64,000 nucleotides of DNA from Proteobacteria bacterium ST_bin14 (GTDB taxonomy: Bacteria; Pseudomonadota; Alphaproteobacteria; Sphingomonadales; Sphingomonadaceae): the NCBI GenBank assembly GCA_002083655.1, contig MSXR01000004.1, forward strand, positions 1 through 64,000, in the 5' to 3' direction. A program made the position numbers and the translations under genes. The notes beneath the pieces were generated by a model. The model saw only the letters and a list, made by a program, of their open reading frames with translations, did not search any database and was not told where the DNA came from. Shown here one piece after another: positions 35,528 to 44,527 of the stretch (position 1 is the stretch's first letter; every line of letters starts with the position of its first letter).

Positions 35528-36031
35528 CTAGAGAAGTAGGCCGTTCGACCGGATTGGAACGCGCGCTTCGACTATCTTCTGTCCGGTGTAGCTGCCGCCC
35601 CGAAACTGCAGGCACTGCGGCGTCTTAAAGTTGCCCTCGCGAGCGAATATGAGACTTCTCATCTCGAATGTCTGCTTCTTTGGATGGCTCTTCAAGAATT
35701 CGCGCATGGAGTTGGCATCGGCAAATTGCATGCCTTCTATAATCGGCTCTGTCCCTACATTGGTGTCTCGGCTAGTGGAACATTCGACAATGTAAACATG
35801 AGGATAGACTTCCCAGCGTGCAACGCGATTAATGTCTTCCCTCTTTATCAGCGCTCCGACCGTTACCCAAACTCCTGTTCCTGACGGGTGACTGGATGAG
35901 GCTTCGGATTCGCCATGAATCTCTTTCGCTGAGGCGATGCGGGCGATGGCCTGACTTGCGTCAATCTTGACCGAGCACCCAGATAGCAGCGTTGCGCAGC
36001 AAACAGCGAAGAATGGTGAGATCGGCTTCAC
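35528..36031 (-). CDS. Hypothetical lipoprotein, lower GC than surroundings
   Basis: A 167-residue predicted lipoprotein with a short signal peptide and lipobox LLSGC at residue 19. The mature part has a TGVWVTVGALIKRED segment, a Cys-containing stretch YIVECSTSRD and a C-terminal strand pattern FKTPQCLQFRGGSYTG. I do not recognise a family. Its coding region is visibly less GC-rich than its neighbours, and codon use (many A/T third positions) differs, suggesting recent acquisition. The gene stands alone between two intergenic repeat regions. Confidence 0.7.
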   Translation of the reverse strand: MKPISPFFAVCCATLLSGCSVKIDASQAIARIASAKEIHGESEASSSHPSGTGVWVTVGALIKREDINRVARWEVYPHVYIVECSTSRDTNVGTEPIIEGMQFADANSMREFLKSHPKKQTFEMRSLIFAREGNFKTPQCLQFRGGSYTGQKIVEARVPIRSNGLLL

Positions 36032-36190
36032 ATGGCCCGTATAACCATACCCGCCCGCTTCCGCTATTGGGGCGGTTGCTGCCGGGCAGCTTTCCGACCC
36101 GAAACTTGCCGGTCAGCTTTCAGGAGAACCGACGCGGGTTGAGCGTTCCGAACGGCGATAGGTGTTGGTTTGCGGCAACTTCAGCGTCGG

Positions 36191-36248
36191 TTGTGTCCCC
36201 GCGAAGGCGGGGACCCAGTCTGGGCTCCCGCCTTCGCGGGAGCACAAT
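36191..36248. repeat. Double-hairpin repeat, copy B (inverted)
   Basis: The reverse complement of the repeat at 22632-22690: hairpins gtccccgc-GAAG-gcggggac (36195-36214) and ctcccgc-CTTC-gcgggag (36225-36242), with the same flanks. The rest of 36032-36307 shows no gene. Confidence 0.85.
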
Positions 36249-36307
36249 GTCAACGCCCGGCAATAGGGCGAAAGCCGCCGTCCAACACCTTCAACCTGGC
36301 AACCGCC

Positions 36308-37186
36308 CTAAGCCCCGATCAGCTCGTCCTCGCCTGATCCGATCAGCGCGGCTTGCAGGCGCCATTGCTGGTTAGCAATTTGGCCAGGGGGCAGGTTGAG
36401 CTGGATCTCAATCGCTTTCTCGTCTTCCGCGCTCAGCCGCTCGATATCCTCGATCTGGCGAACGCCCAGCGAGCCAAGCCCGGCTGCGAGTGTCGTATCA
36501 ATGCCGCGAATTCGCGTCAGCGCATGCAACGTGGCGTCAATTTGCACCGGCTCATGATCATCCTCCGCAACCGCGTCGGGCACGGGATGTTCGGCTGCTG
36601 CTGCGGGCTCATCATGTGCTGCCAGCGGTATCGCGGCGGTCGACTCTGTCTCAAAATGGGGCAGAATTTCGGGATCGGTAATCGCTGCGGCGACCGCCGG
36701 CGCTGCGGTAGCTGCCATGATCGGCAGGGCGGCAACCGGTTCTTCGGGTGGGGCGGGGGCATGCGTTGCTGCATCAGCAACCGGTGCTGAATCAGCGGCT
36801 TGAATAACTGGTTCTGGACCCGCCTCGGCATGGTTCAACGCATCATGTTCGACCGGTTTTTCAGGCGGCGTGGCCGCCGCCAACGGCAAGCGCGCAAGCG
36901 GTGCAGCCGTAGCCGCAGCTGCCGCCGCAGCCGCCGCAGCGTCGCTGCGCATGCGCACAACCTCTTGCGACAGGGCGCTTTTCTGCGCCTCCAGCTCAGC
37001 AATCCGGCGGGTCTTTTCGATGTTCAGCCGATCAGTCTCGTCGCGATATTGGGCATAGAAACGTCGTTCGTCGTGAAAGCGTCGCCGCCATTTCCCCTCA
37101 AATGTTGACCCGAAATAGCCAAGCATCCAACCGACCACGATCAGGCCGCCCCACAGGGCATATTCTAACGGGGACTGGGGCAACAT
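36308..37186 (-). CDS. Membrane-anchored coiled-coil protein with C-terminal HhH domain
   Basis: A 292-residue protein of unknown function. A TM helix (about residues 9-28) is followed by a charged coiled-coil (about 35-90), a long Ala/Pro-rich low-complexity linker (90-220) and a C-terminal helix-hairpin-helix-like domain (LTRIRGIDTTLAAGLGSLGV, then QIEDIERLS) seen in many sphingomonad and rhizobial proteins. The start at 37186 has GAAGG upstream. It lies downstream of tadC on the same strand but its role in pilus assembly is not shown. Confidence 0.75.
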   Translation of the reverse strand: MLPQSPLEYALWGGLIVVGWMLGYFGSTFEGKWRRRFHDERRFYAQYRDETDRLNIEKTRRIAELEAQKSALSQEVVRMRSDAAAAAAAAAATAAPLARLPLAAATPPEKPVEHDALNHAEAGPEPVIQAADSAPVADAATHAPAPPEEPVAALPIMAATAAPAVAAAITDPEILPHFETESTAAIPLAAHDEPAAAAEHPVPDAVAEDDHEPVQIDATLHALTRIRGIDTTLAAGLGSLGVRQIEDIERLSAEDEKAIEIQLNLPPGQIANQQWRLQAALIGSGEDELIGA

Positions 37187-37287
37187 GGCTTGGCCTTCAG
37201 ACAATGGTTTGCGTTAACCATTGTGCATTGTGACGGAAGTGCAATCAAGCGCTCTGCACATGCCAGCCCGCCACCGTGCGCGGCGGA

Positions 37288-38295
37288 TTAAATTCCGCCC
37301 GAGAATGCGTCCGAGATGGAACAGGCAGCCGGCCCCAGAATCACGATGAACAAGGTGGGCAGGATGAACAGGATCAACGGGATCGTCATGATCGCGGGCA
37401 GGCGGGCGGCCTTTTCTTCGGCGCGCATCATGCGCTCGTTGCGGAATTCGGCGGAAAGCACACGCAGCGCAGAGGCAAGCGGGGTGCCGTATTTTTCGGT
37501 TTGGATCATCGTTGTCACAACGCCCTTCACCGCATCCAGCTTCACGCGCATTGCCAGATTTTCGAAGGCCTGACGCCGTTCAGACAGGAAACCGAGTTCG
37601 ATTGCGGTCAAGGTGAATTCGTCGCCCAGCTCAGGATAGGCGCGGCCAAGCTCGCGGGCGACGCGTTGGAATGCGGCATCAACGGTCAAGCCAGCTTCGG
37701 CGCAGATCACCAGCAGATCCAGCGCATCCGGCAATCCCTTGCGGATGGCGTCGCACCGCTTGGTAATCTTGTTGCCGAGATAGAGATCGGGGGCCTTGTA
37801 CGACAGGACAAAGCTCATCGCGACAAGGCCATAAGCCTTGATCGGCGACCAATCCGAAAACATGTCTGTGCCGTACACCAGGTACAGCATCATCCCGCCC
37901 AGCACGACCGGCATCACCATGCGCGCGAAAATGACGGCGACGGCATATTCCTTTGACCGGATACCTGCTTGCATAAGCTGAATCTGGGCGGATTTGACCT
38001 GGCTGTCCTGCAACACCTTCAGCGACTGGAGCACATCGCGGATGCGATCGGTGGTCAGGTTCTGCTTGACCAGCTTGGCGCGGCGCTTGGCAGTGGACGC
38101 GGTGATGCCGGCCTTTAACTGCTCGCGACGATCGTTGAGCGCCTTGACCCGCTTCGTCATCGGATCGCGCACGGTGGTAACGGCATAAATCGCCACGAGC
38201 ACCATGAACGCGCACACGCCCGCCAACAGCGTGGCAACGCTGATTACGTCGACGCCCAAAATCGTCGGTCCGGCATTGGCAGCTTGAAATTGCAC
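37288..38295 (-). CDS. tadC: Tad pilus inner-membrane platform protein TadC
   Basis: A 335-residue T2SSF-domain protein, one of two inner-membrane platform components of Tad pilus assembly. The family core with LPDALDLLVICAEAGLTVD is visible, plus four TM segments (about 15-35, 120-160, 290-325). A GTG at 38295, seventeen bases after the tadB stop, is taken as start; the longer frame overlapping tadB lacks a signal. It ends the minus-strand tad operon. Confidence 0.92.
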   Translation of the reverse strand: MQFQAANAGPTILGVDVISVATLLAGVCAFMVLVAIYAVTTVRDPMTKRVKALNDRREQLKAGITASTAKRRAKLVKQNLTTDRIRDVLQSLKVLQDSQVKSAQIQLMQAGIRSKEYAVAVIFARMVMPVVLGGMMLYLVYGTDMFSDWSPIKAYGLVAMSFVLSYKAPDLYLGNKITKRCDAIRKGLPDALDLLVICAEAGLTVDAAFQRVARELGRAYPELGDEFTLTAIELGFLSERRQAFENLAMRVKLDAVKGVVTTMIQTEKYGTPLASALRVLSAEFRNERMMRAEEKAARLPAIMTIPLILFILPTLFIVILGPAACSISDAFSGGI

Positions 38296-38312
38296 GCGCT
38301 GTTTTCCCGTCG

Positions 38313-39287
38313 CTAAATCTCGAAATTGACCATTTTGCTCATGATGAAGACGCCGATCCCCATCCACAGCAAGCCGCCGCCACCCGCGACCATCAACCGC
38401 GGCTCGACGAAAAAGCCCTGCATGTACGATCCGTTGATCATCCAGATCATGCCAAACACGATGAAGGGCAGCGATCCGACGATATAGGCCGAAGCCTTGG
38501 ACTCAGATGACATCGCCTTGATCTTCAGCTTCATCTGGCCGCGCATGCGCAGCACGGTTGCCAGATTGGACAGCGTTTCGGCCAGATTGCCGCCGGTTTC
38601 GCGCTGAATGGCAATTGTGATCACGAAGAACTGGAACTCGGGCGTGCCCAGCCTGTCTGCCGTTTCCTGAAGTGCCACATCCATCGTGCGGCCGATTTTC
38701 ATCTTGTCGGTGATCGAACGGAACTCTGCGCCCACCGGCCCGTCAATTTCAGCGCCCACCACGCCCATCGTCTCACCGATCGGCAGGCCTGACCGCAATC
38801 CGCGGACAAGCAGCTCAATCGCGTCAGGGAATTTGGCCGTAAATTTGGCGATGCGGCGCTTGATGAAAAAGCCGACCACCATATGCGGAATGCCAGCCCC
38901 GACGATAATGCCGATCATCAGCGCCAATAAAATTGGCAGCCCTTGTACCATCAGCAGCCCGGCGATCACCGTAAAGATGACCAGCGTAGCGGTGGCATAT
39001 TGCCCGACGGTCCAGGTCTTGCCCGTTTTTGACAGCCGCTTTTTCAATTCTGTCGGGTTGGGGAGGAGCCGCATTGCGGCTGCATCCATCCGGCTGCTGC
39101 TATGCTGGGTGATGCGGCGCATATGCGCCTCCGCCACCGCGCCCGATGATCCATTATGCCGGTTGGTGAGCGACCGCAGGCGGCGGACCTTGGCGCGTTC
39201 GGGCGACGGCCCGGCAAACGCAAACGCAATCAGCCCCAGCACGACCAGCGCGCCAAGGCACATCATCATGAGGGGCAGTAAATCCAT
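38313..39287 (-). CDS. tadB: Tad pilus inner-membrane platform protein TadB
   Basis: A 324-residue T2SSF-domain protein with an N-terminal TM helix, central helices (about 90-130) and the conserved FPDAIELLVRGLRSGLPI segment followed by QRETGGNLAETL. It is the partner of TadC. The gene begins 49 bases after cpaE stops, directly where the cpaF/tadA ATPase gene would normally be found; there is no room for it here. Confidence 0.93.
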   Translation of the reverse strand: MDLLPLMMMCLGALVVLGLIAFAFAGPSPERAKVRRLRSLTNRHNGSSGAVAEAHMRRITQHSSSRMDAAAMRLLPNPTELKKRLSKTGKTWTVGQYATATLVIFTVIAGLLMVQGLPILLALMIGIIVGAGIPHMVVGFFIKRRIAKFTAKFPDAIELLVRGLRSGLPIGETMGVVGAEIDGPVGAEFRSITDKMKIGRTMDVALQETADRLGTPEFQFFVITIAIQRETGGNLAETLSNLATVLRMRGQMKLKIKAMSSESKASAYIVGSLPFIVFGMIWMINGSYMQGFFVEPRLMVAGGGGLLWMGIGVFIMSKMVNFEI

Positions 39288-39336
39288 TCACTATGCCTTT
39301 GCTCAACCCATCACCCGGCAAGCGGGCAATGGCCCA

Positions 39337-40641
39337 TCAACCCGCCTTGGCTGCGCGTTTCGGAATTAATCCGCGAAGGTTACCAAATTTGCCGATCAGC
39401 GAATTGGCGGCCGACGCCGGCTTGGCAGCCTTGCCACCCTTGATCGGCAGGTCGCCTGCAGCGCCGTCGGCGGCGAACAGCAATTGCTTGGCAAGGTCGC
39501 CAAGCGGGCTGATCGCCTTGGATGCTTTGCCCACATCAACCAGTGGCTTGCCCAGCTTGGCAGCCTGTGCGGCGGATTTTTGATCAAAGCCGATGGCGAA
39601 ATCGATCTTGCGTTCGATCGACCCTTCGAAATCCTTGCGGCTTATCTCCAGCTGCGCATTCTGCTGCACCTTGTTGGCGACCACGAAGATCTGGGTTTGC
39701 GGGGCATTTGATTTCAGCCACGATAGAATGCGGATGGTGTCGCGGGCTGCGGCCAGGGTCAGTTCGGTCACCACCACTGCCAACTGAACATCGCTTATCA
39801 GGTGCGGGTGATTGACCAGCATGGCGCGCGGCAAATCTGTGATCGTGCATTCAAACGCCGATCGCATTTCTTCCTGCAACTGGTAAAAGGCCGATCCGTC
39901 ACTCATCACGGGCGAGTTGATGGGGGCTTCTGCCGACAGGATGGCCAGTTTATCGCTTGCGCGCACCATGGCGCGTTCGATGAACAGGCCGTCGATGCGG
40001 CTGGGATTTTCGATGGCATCAGTCAGCCCGCGGCCGGGCTCCAGATCCAGCGCCAGCGCGCCAGTGCCGAAATGCACGTCCAGGTCTAGCAACGCAGTGG
40101 TGCGGCCCGCCTTTTCGCTGATCCACCACGCAAGCGATGTCGCGATCGACGATGCGCCAACCCCGCCCCGCGTGCCGATAATGGCGGCGGAGCAGTGCGG
40201 GCGCTCTGTGCTGGCATCGGTCAGCTTGGGGGCGTTGAGCAGCGCCTGCGCCGTGGCAAAGGCATCGCGCAGCATATCCGGATTGAACGGCTTCAGCAGG
40301 TAATCCTGAATGCCGCTGGCCACCAGATCGCGGTACAGCCGCACGTCATTCACTTGGCCCGCCGCAATCACGACCGTGCCGGGCTCACACACTTCGGCAA
40401 GCGCGTTGATGTCGTTCAGCGGATCACCGCTTTCTGACAGATCGACGAACAGGATGTGCGGGCTGGCCGACACCGACAGCGTTTGCACGGCATTGCGCAG
40501 GCCACCCTTGTTCACTTTTTCGGGCGCCCAGCCAAGCTCAACGGCGATTGGCCGCAATGATTCAGCCGTGGTTTCGTCGCAAACAAAGGCAACAAAGGGT
40601 TCACGTGTGCCGATACGACCCGGATTGAACGGAGCGTTCAT
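39337..40641 (-). CDS. cpaE: Tad pilus assembly protein CpaE/TadZ (MinD-like ATPase)
   Basis: A 434-residue protein with a receiver-like N-terminal domain (about 15-135) and a MinD/ParA-type ATPase domain that positions the pilus machine. The deviant Walker A is GTRGGVGASS near residue 157, followed by LLDLDVHFG (Walker A' region). The C-terminus is Ala/Lys/Gly-rich. Its ATG overlaps the cpaD stop by one base. Confidence 0.92.
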   Translation of the reverse strand: MNAPFNPGRIGTREPFVAFVCDETTAESLRPIAVELGWAPEKVNKGGLRNAVQTLSVSASPHILFVDLSESGDPLNDINALAEVCEPGTVVIAAGQVNDVRLYRDLVASGIQDYLLKPFNPDMLRDAFATAQALLNAPKLTDASTERPHCSAAIIGTRGGVGASSIATSLAWWISEKAGRTTALLDLDVHFGTGALALDLEPGRGLTDAIENPSRIDGLFIERAMVRASDKLAILSAEAPINSPVMSDGSAFYQLQEEMRSAFECTITDLPRAMLVNHPHLISDVQLAVVVTELTLAAARDTIRILSWLKSNAPQTQIFVVANKVQQNAQLEISRKDFEGSIERKIDFAIGFDQKSAAQAAKLGKPLVDVGKASKAISPLGDLAKQLLFAADGAAGDLPIKGGKAAKPASAANSLIGKFGNLRGLIPKRAAKAG

Positions 40642-41336
40642 TAGCTGTCACCCCCGCCGCTCGAGGAACCGCCGGCTGATCCGCCGCTGCTGCTGCCCGC
40701 TGCGGCACCGCCGCCACTGCCGGTTGCCCCGGTACCGCCTGATCCCGTACCCTTGCGCAGCGACTGGATGGCGCGCGTGCCGGTTGCAGGATCAGAGGTT
40801 GCCGATCCAGGCTGCCCGCGCACCAAATCATCGGGCTGGGCAACCATTGCTGCCAGGTTCGAATTGATCGCGCAGCCATGATTTGACGATGTATGCCCGT
40901 TGAAATTGCCGTTGCCGGTATCGTGATTGTCCGGGCAGCTTGGCACCGACGCCTTGGTGCGGCTGACGACGACGCGAACCGTGCCGGAGTTTGGCTGGGT
41001 CGCAGATACAGGCACTGAATCCGCCAGAAACAGGCCGTAACGCGCCAAGGCTGCGCTCACATCAACACGCGCGGCGCTGTTTGCGCCGGTGGGATCATCA
41101 AGCGCCACCCGGTCGCCATAACCAAGCCGGAGCGAGGCGAGCCAACCCGATAGACGCTGAAATTCGCCCGGCGAGGGGCGCCCATTATCGGTGTTCATGT
41201 CAAAAATATAATCAGCGCGTTGGACAACCGGTTGATGGGCCGATTCAAGCCCGCGATTATCGGCGATGGAGCCCGCGCAGCCGCCCATCAGCAGCGCCGG
41301 GGCGGCAAGGGCAATCATCGAAAGGCGCTTGAGCAT
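40641..41336 (-). CDS. cpaD: Tad pilus assembly lipoprotein CpaD
   Basis: A 231-residue outer-membrane-associated lipoprotein of the CpaD family. The lipobox (LLMGGC) is at the N-terminus, and the core includes FDMNTDNGRPSPGEFQRL (shortened) and HGCAINSNLAAMVAQPDDL, the typical family segment. After residue 195 the sequence becomes a Gly/Ser tract of about 40 residues (GGSAGGSSSGGGDS). The ATG at 41336 has GGGAG upstream. It lies between cpaC and cpaE. Confidence 0.92.
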   Translation of the reverse strand: MLKRLSMIALAAPALLMGGCAGSIADNRGLESAHQPVVQRADYIFDMNTDNGRPSPGEFQRLSGWLASLRLGYGDRVALDDPTGANSAARVDVSAALARYGLFLADSVPVSATQPNSGTVRVVVSRTKASVPSCPDNHDTGNGNFNGHTSSNHGCAINSNLAAMVAQPDDLVRGQPGSATSDPATGTRAIQSLRKGTGSGGTGATGSGGGAAAGSSSGGSAGGSSSGGGDS

Positions 41337-41362
41337 GGTTTTCTCCCTGCGGTGATGCGCGA

Positions 41363-42922
41363 TCATTTGAAGCTGAATCCTGGAGTGGCGCTGGTGCTGG
41401 CACCTTTGCGCGGGGTTGGAACAACGGCCTTCACGTCTTCACGACCCAATGGTTTCGGTGTCGGGCCAAGCGGCAACGGGCTCACCGCGCCGATGGTTGG
41501 CTCGCTTGATGCCGGGGCAACGCTTGGTTTTGGCCGATCATTGTTACCGCTGCTGCGGGAAAGGGCACCGGTGAATATCCGGTCGAGGTCGCCCGCTGCG
41601 GTATAGCCGTCGGTTGGCAGCACAATGTCATTCGCGTTAACCGGCTTCACCAGATACGGCGTGATGACGATCACCAGCTCGGTTTCGTCACGCTGGAAGC
41701 CGTTGGAGCGAAACAGCGCACCGAGCACGGGCACATCGCCCAATCCGGGCGCCTGCGTGATGGAGTTGTTATGGTTGTTCTGCAGCAAACCGGCAATCAT
41801 CATGCTCTGGCCCGAACCAAGCTCAACGGTGGTTTCTGCCCGCCGGGTCGTCAGCGCGGGGATGGTCGTCCCGTTGATCGTAACGGCACCTGCCGATGTC
41901 AGCTGCGACACTTCTGGCCGGACGCGCAGGGAGATGCGGCCATCCGACAGCACGGTCGGCGTATAGACCAGGCTGATGCCATATTGCTTATATTCAACCG
42001 AAACAGCGCCAAGGCCCTGGCTGATCGGGATGGGAATTTCCCCGCCTGCCAGAAACGTTGATGTTTCGCCCGAAAGCGCGGTCAGATTTGGGTTGGCCAG
42101 TGTCGATACCAGCCCTTTACGCTCACCCAGATCAAGCGATGACAGCAGATCGAGCCCGAACACCTTGCCAGCAGCGCCAATCGTGGTGGCGTTGGCAAGG
42201 CCGTTTAGCAGGCTGGTCCCATCCGTTGCGGCTGTCCCGCCGGTAAACAGCGGCCCATTGGGGGCATATTGCGTTGCCGCGCGGCCCTGCGCGACGCCGA
42301 AGTTGAACCCGCCGCTGCTGTTCAATGTCTGCACATTGACGCCGATATTCTTGATAAAGCTGCGGCTGACCTCAGCAAATTTTACCTGCAGGTTCACTTG
42401 CAGCGGGGTGGCCGTTTTCAGGCGCACGAGCACGCGGGTCGCATCACCGACATAGGCCTGAACCAGCCGTTCGGCCTCTGCCGCATCATCAGGCTGCGAC
42501 ACCGTTCCGGTCAGCAGGACCAGACCGTTCATCGGCGTCGCCAAAATGTGCGCATCCGGCATGGCCAGCGACAGCATCTGGCTGACCGAATCGATGTTGG
42601 TGCCAACACGTACCGTGGTTGAATAGACAACGCCGCCACCCTTGGCGGTCGCGTAAACGGTGGTTTCGCCAGCCGTTTTGCCAAAGATATATAATTGGGT
42701 GGGCGAACGCACCTGGACATCGGCGATCGCATCATTGGCAATGAACAGATCGCTCATGGGGCGAGCCAGCGTGACCAGCCGTCCCCGGCCAATCGCAACT
42801 TCGACCAGCGATGTCGGCGAGGCGGCAACCGTCTGCGCGGCAATGGGGGCAGTGCTGCCCACCGAAGCGGCAACCATGGCAACCGCGAGCGGCCAGCCAA
42901 TCGACTTTGCGGGCGTACGCAT
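41363..42922 (-). CDS. cpaC: Tad/type II secretin RcpA/CpaC
   Basis: A 519-residue outer-membrane secretin. A signal peptide ending AQT is followed by an N-terminal CpaC domain (VEVAIGRGRLVTLARP, then FIANDAIADVQVRSP) and BON-like/N1 region, then the secretin core near residues 230-420 with the VEYKQYGISLVYTPTVL strand and the ELVIVITPYLVKP motif. It starts one base after the cpaB stop. Confidence 0.95.
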   Translation of the reverse strand: MRTPAKSIGWPLAVAMVAASVGSTAPIAAQTVAASPTSLVEVAIGRGRLVTLARPMSDLFIANDAIADVQVRSPTQLYIFGKTAGETTVYATAKGGGVVYSTTVRVGTNIDSVSQMLSLAMPDAHILATPMNGLVLLTGTVSQPDDAAEAERLVQAYVGDATRVLVRLKTATPLQVNLQVKFAEVSRSFIKNIGVNVQTLNSSGGFNFGVAQGRAATQYAPNGPLFTGGTAATDGTSLLNGLANATTIGAAGKVFGLDLLSSLDLGERKGLVSTLANPNLTALSGETSTFLAGGEIPIPISQGLGAVSVEYKQYGISLVYTPTVLSDGRISLRVRPEVSQLTSAGAVTINGTTIPALTTRRAETTVELGSGQSMMIAGLLQNNHNNSITQAPGLGDVPVLGALFRSNGFQRDETELVIVITPYLVKPVNANDIVLPTDGYTAAGDLDRIFTGALSRSSGNNDRPKPSVAPASSEPTIGAVSPLPLGPTPKPLGREDVKAVVPTPRKGASTSATPGFSFK

Positions 42923-42923
42923 C

Positions 42924-43955
42924 CTAATTCTTCCCCCCGACCATCACTTCGGTCACGTTGTTACCGCGTGCGACGCGGACCGTTGGCCCTTTCGCGGCAG
43001 CGCCGCCGGGAAAGGGTGACGACGTGCCATTGGCACCGCCAACTTCACTGGCTGGTTTGCCGGGCACGGTGCTGCGCTGAAAACGCGATACGTCTGCACC
43101 GGTAGCAAAGGTGGAGCCGCCCGCGCTGGGGCTGCTCGCGATCTTCATGATCATGGCCTTTTCGGCCTTGGGGTCATTGCCGTCCGGCACAGAGACCGAT
43201 CCGGATGCAATGGCTTCTTCAAGCTCAGCCGAATTGTCAGCAATGGAGCGCAGGGCGAGCGAGAGCGACCCCAGCGTTTGTGCCACCGTCAACTGTTCTG
43301 CCAGCTTGGGGGTTGCCTCCACGGTAACGCTCGAAAAGGTCCGGACCACGGACTTTCCGTCATCGCCAACCGTATTGTCGGTACGCTGATCGGTTGCCAG
43401 CACGCGCAGGTTGCGCAGCACGGTTTCGGAAACCTTCAGCGGCGGGCCATCGCCGCCCCCCGGCACCGTTTGCGTCAGCATCAAATCAATCCGGTCACCC
43501 GGAAACACAAAGCCTGCCACGGCGGCATTGGCCTGCACCGGTACCGTTACGGCGCGCATGCCTGGCCCCAGGGCCGCCGCCAGGAAGCCACGGTCGCCGG
43601 GCTTTACCAGCGCACCCTGGGTAATTGGCTGGCCAGCGGTGATCGCGTTGCGCACCACCGTGCCCTGCAGCGATTTCAAATCAGTTTCCCGTTTCAGGAA
43701 ATAGGCGTTCCCGACGAGCTCTTTTGGCCAGGGCTGGAATTTCAGCGCGGTGGCATCAAGGATGGTGCCGATGGGCAGCGCGCGGGTGGCGACCAGCACT
43801 TCGGGTCCATCGACGACAGGTGCGGGCTGCACGGCGGCGGCGGCGGCATTGGCGGCGGGCGCGCTGGAGCCGGCGATCAGCGACCGGGCCATAAATGCTG
43901 TGAGCCCCGCCACAAACAGGGCTGCCACCAACAAAATGATTTTCCTACTATCCAT
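42924..43955 (-). CDS. cpaB: Tad pilus assembly protein CpaB/RcpC
   Basis: A 343-residue protein with one N-terminal TM segment (residues 6-28) and an SAF domain (about 50-115: VLVATRALPIGTILD, RNAITAGQPITQGAL). It is thought to help assemble the secretin or modify the pilus. The C-terminal third is low in conserved motifs. The gene follows cpaA on the minus strand. Confidence 0.93.
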   Translation of the reverse strand: MDSRKIILLVAALFVAGLTAFMARSLIAGSSAPAANAAAAAVQPAPVVDGPEVLVATRALPIGTILDATALKFQPWPKELVGNAYFLKRETDLKSLQGTVVRNAITAGQPITQGALVKPGDRGFLAAALGPGMRAVTVPVQANAAVAGFVFPGDRIDLMLTQTVPGGGDGPPLKVSETVLRNLRVLATDQRTDNTVGDDGKSVVRTFSSVTVEATPKLAEQLTVAQTLGSLSLALRSIADNSAELEEAIASGSVSVPDGNDPKAEKAMIMKIASSPSAGGSTFATGADVSRFQRSTVPGKPASEVGGANGTSSPFPGGAAAKGPTVRVARGNNVTEVMVGGKN

Positions 43956-44005
43956 AACGCCCTTGGCCTTTTCGGAAGCGAACCGGTTGATCCGCCGTTA
44001 AGCAT

Positions 44006-44479
44006 TCACGTAAATTGGTTAAAAAGTGGTTCCTGCACCGCTAAAAGTCCGGCGATGGCGATGGCCACCCCGTACGGAATTTCGACCGGCGCCTTGTCTT
44101 GCCGCCGCCAGCGATCAATCATCATCACCACCGTCACGCCGCCGCCGACCAGTGACATCACGATCAACAGCCAGATCATGGGCTGCACCGGAAACCACAG
44201 CGCCAGCGCGCCGATCAGCTTCACATCGCCGCCACCCATCTGCCCCAGCGCAAATGCGCCGCAAAAAAAGGCGAAAATCACCAACGCAACGCCGATTTGA
44301 ATCGCGACATCGGGCCACAATGTCATGCCGTTGACCCACCACCACGGTATGGCCATCAGTGCGATCACCGCATTTTTCCAATTGGCGATTGTGCGCAGCC
44401 GCGCATCCTCTATCCCTGCGGATATAAGCAGAAGTGCGAGTAGCACCGGCATCACGGCGACGAGGTAGCCCCAGTTCAT
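44006..44479 (-). CDS. cpaA: Prepilin peptidase CpaA/TadV
   Basis: A 157-residue type IV (A24) prepilin peptidase with about five TM segments. The two catalytic Asp residues are in the AGIEDARLRTIANW and MGGGDVKLIGALA segments. The ATG at 44479 is preferred; a GTG at 44488 would add three residues. It heads the cluster, but no Flp pilin gene is seen upstream, and the next gene upstream is divergent. Confidence 0.92.
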   Translation of the reverse strand: MNWGYLVAVMPVLLALLLISAGIEDARLRTIANWKNAVIALMAIPWWWVNGMTLWPDVAIQIGVALVIFAFFCGAFALGQMGGGDVKLIGALALWFPVQPMIWLLIVMSLVGGGVTVVMMIDRWRRQDKAPVEIPYGVAIAIAGLLAVQEPLFNQFT

Positions 44480-44527
44480 CAAGCCCACCCCTAGACGGAA
44501 CGGCTTTCTAAAAAGTAACCAGCCGCA

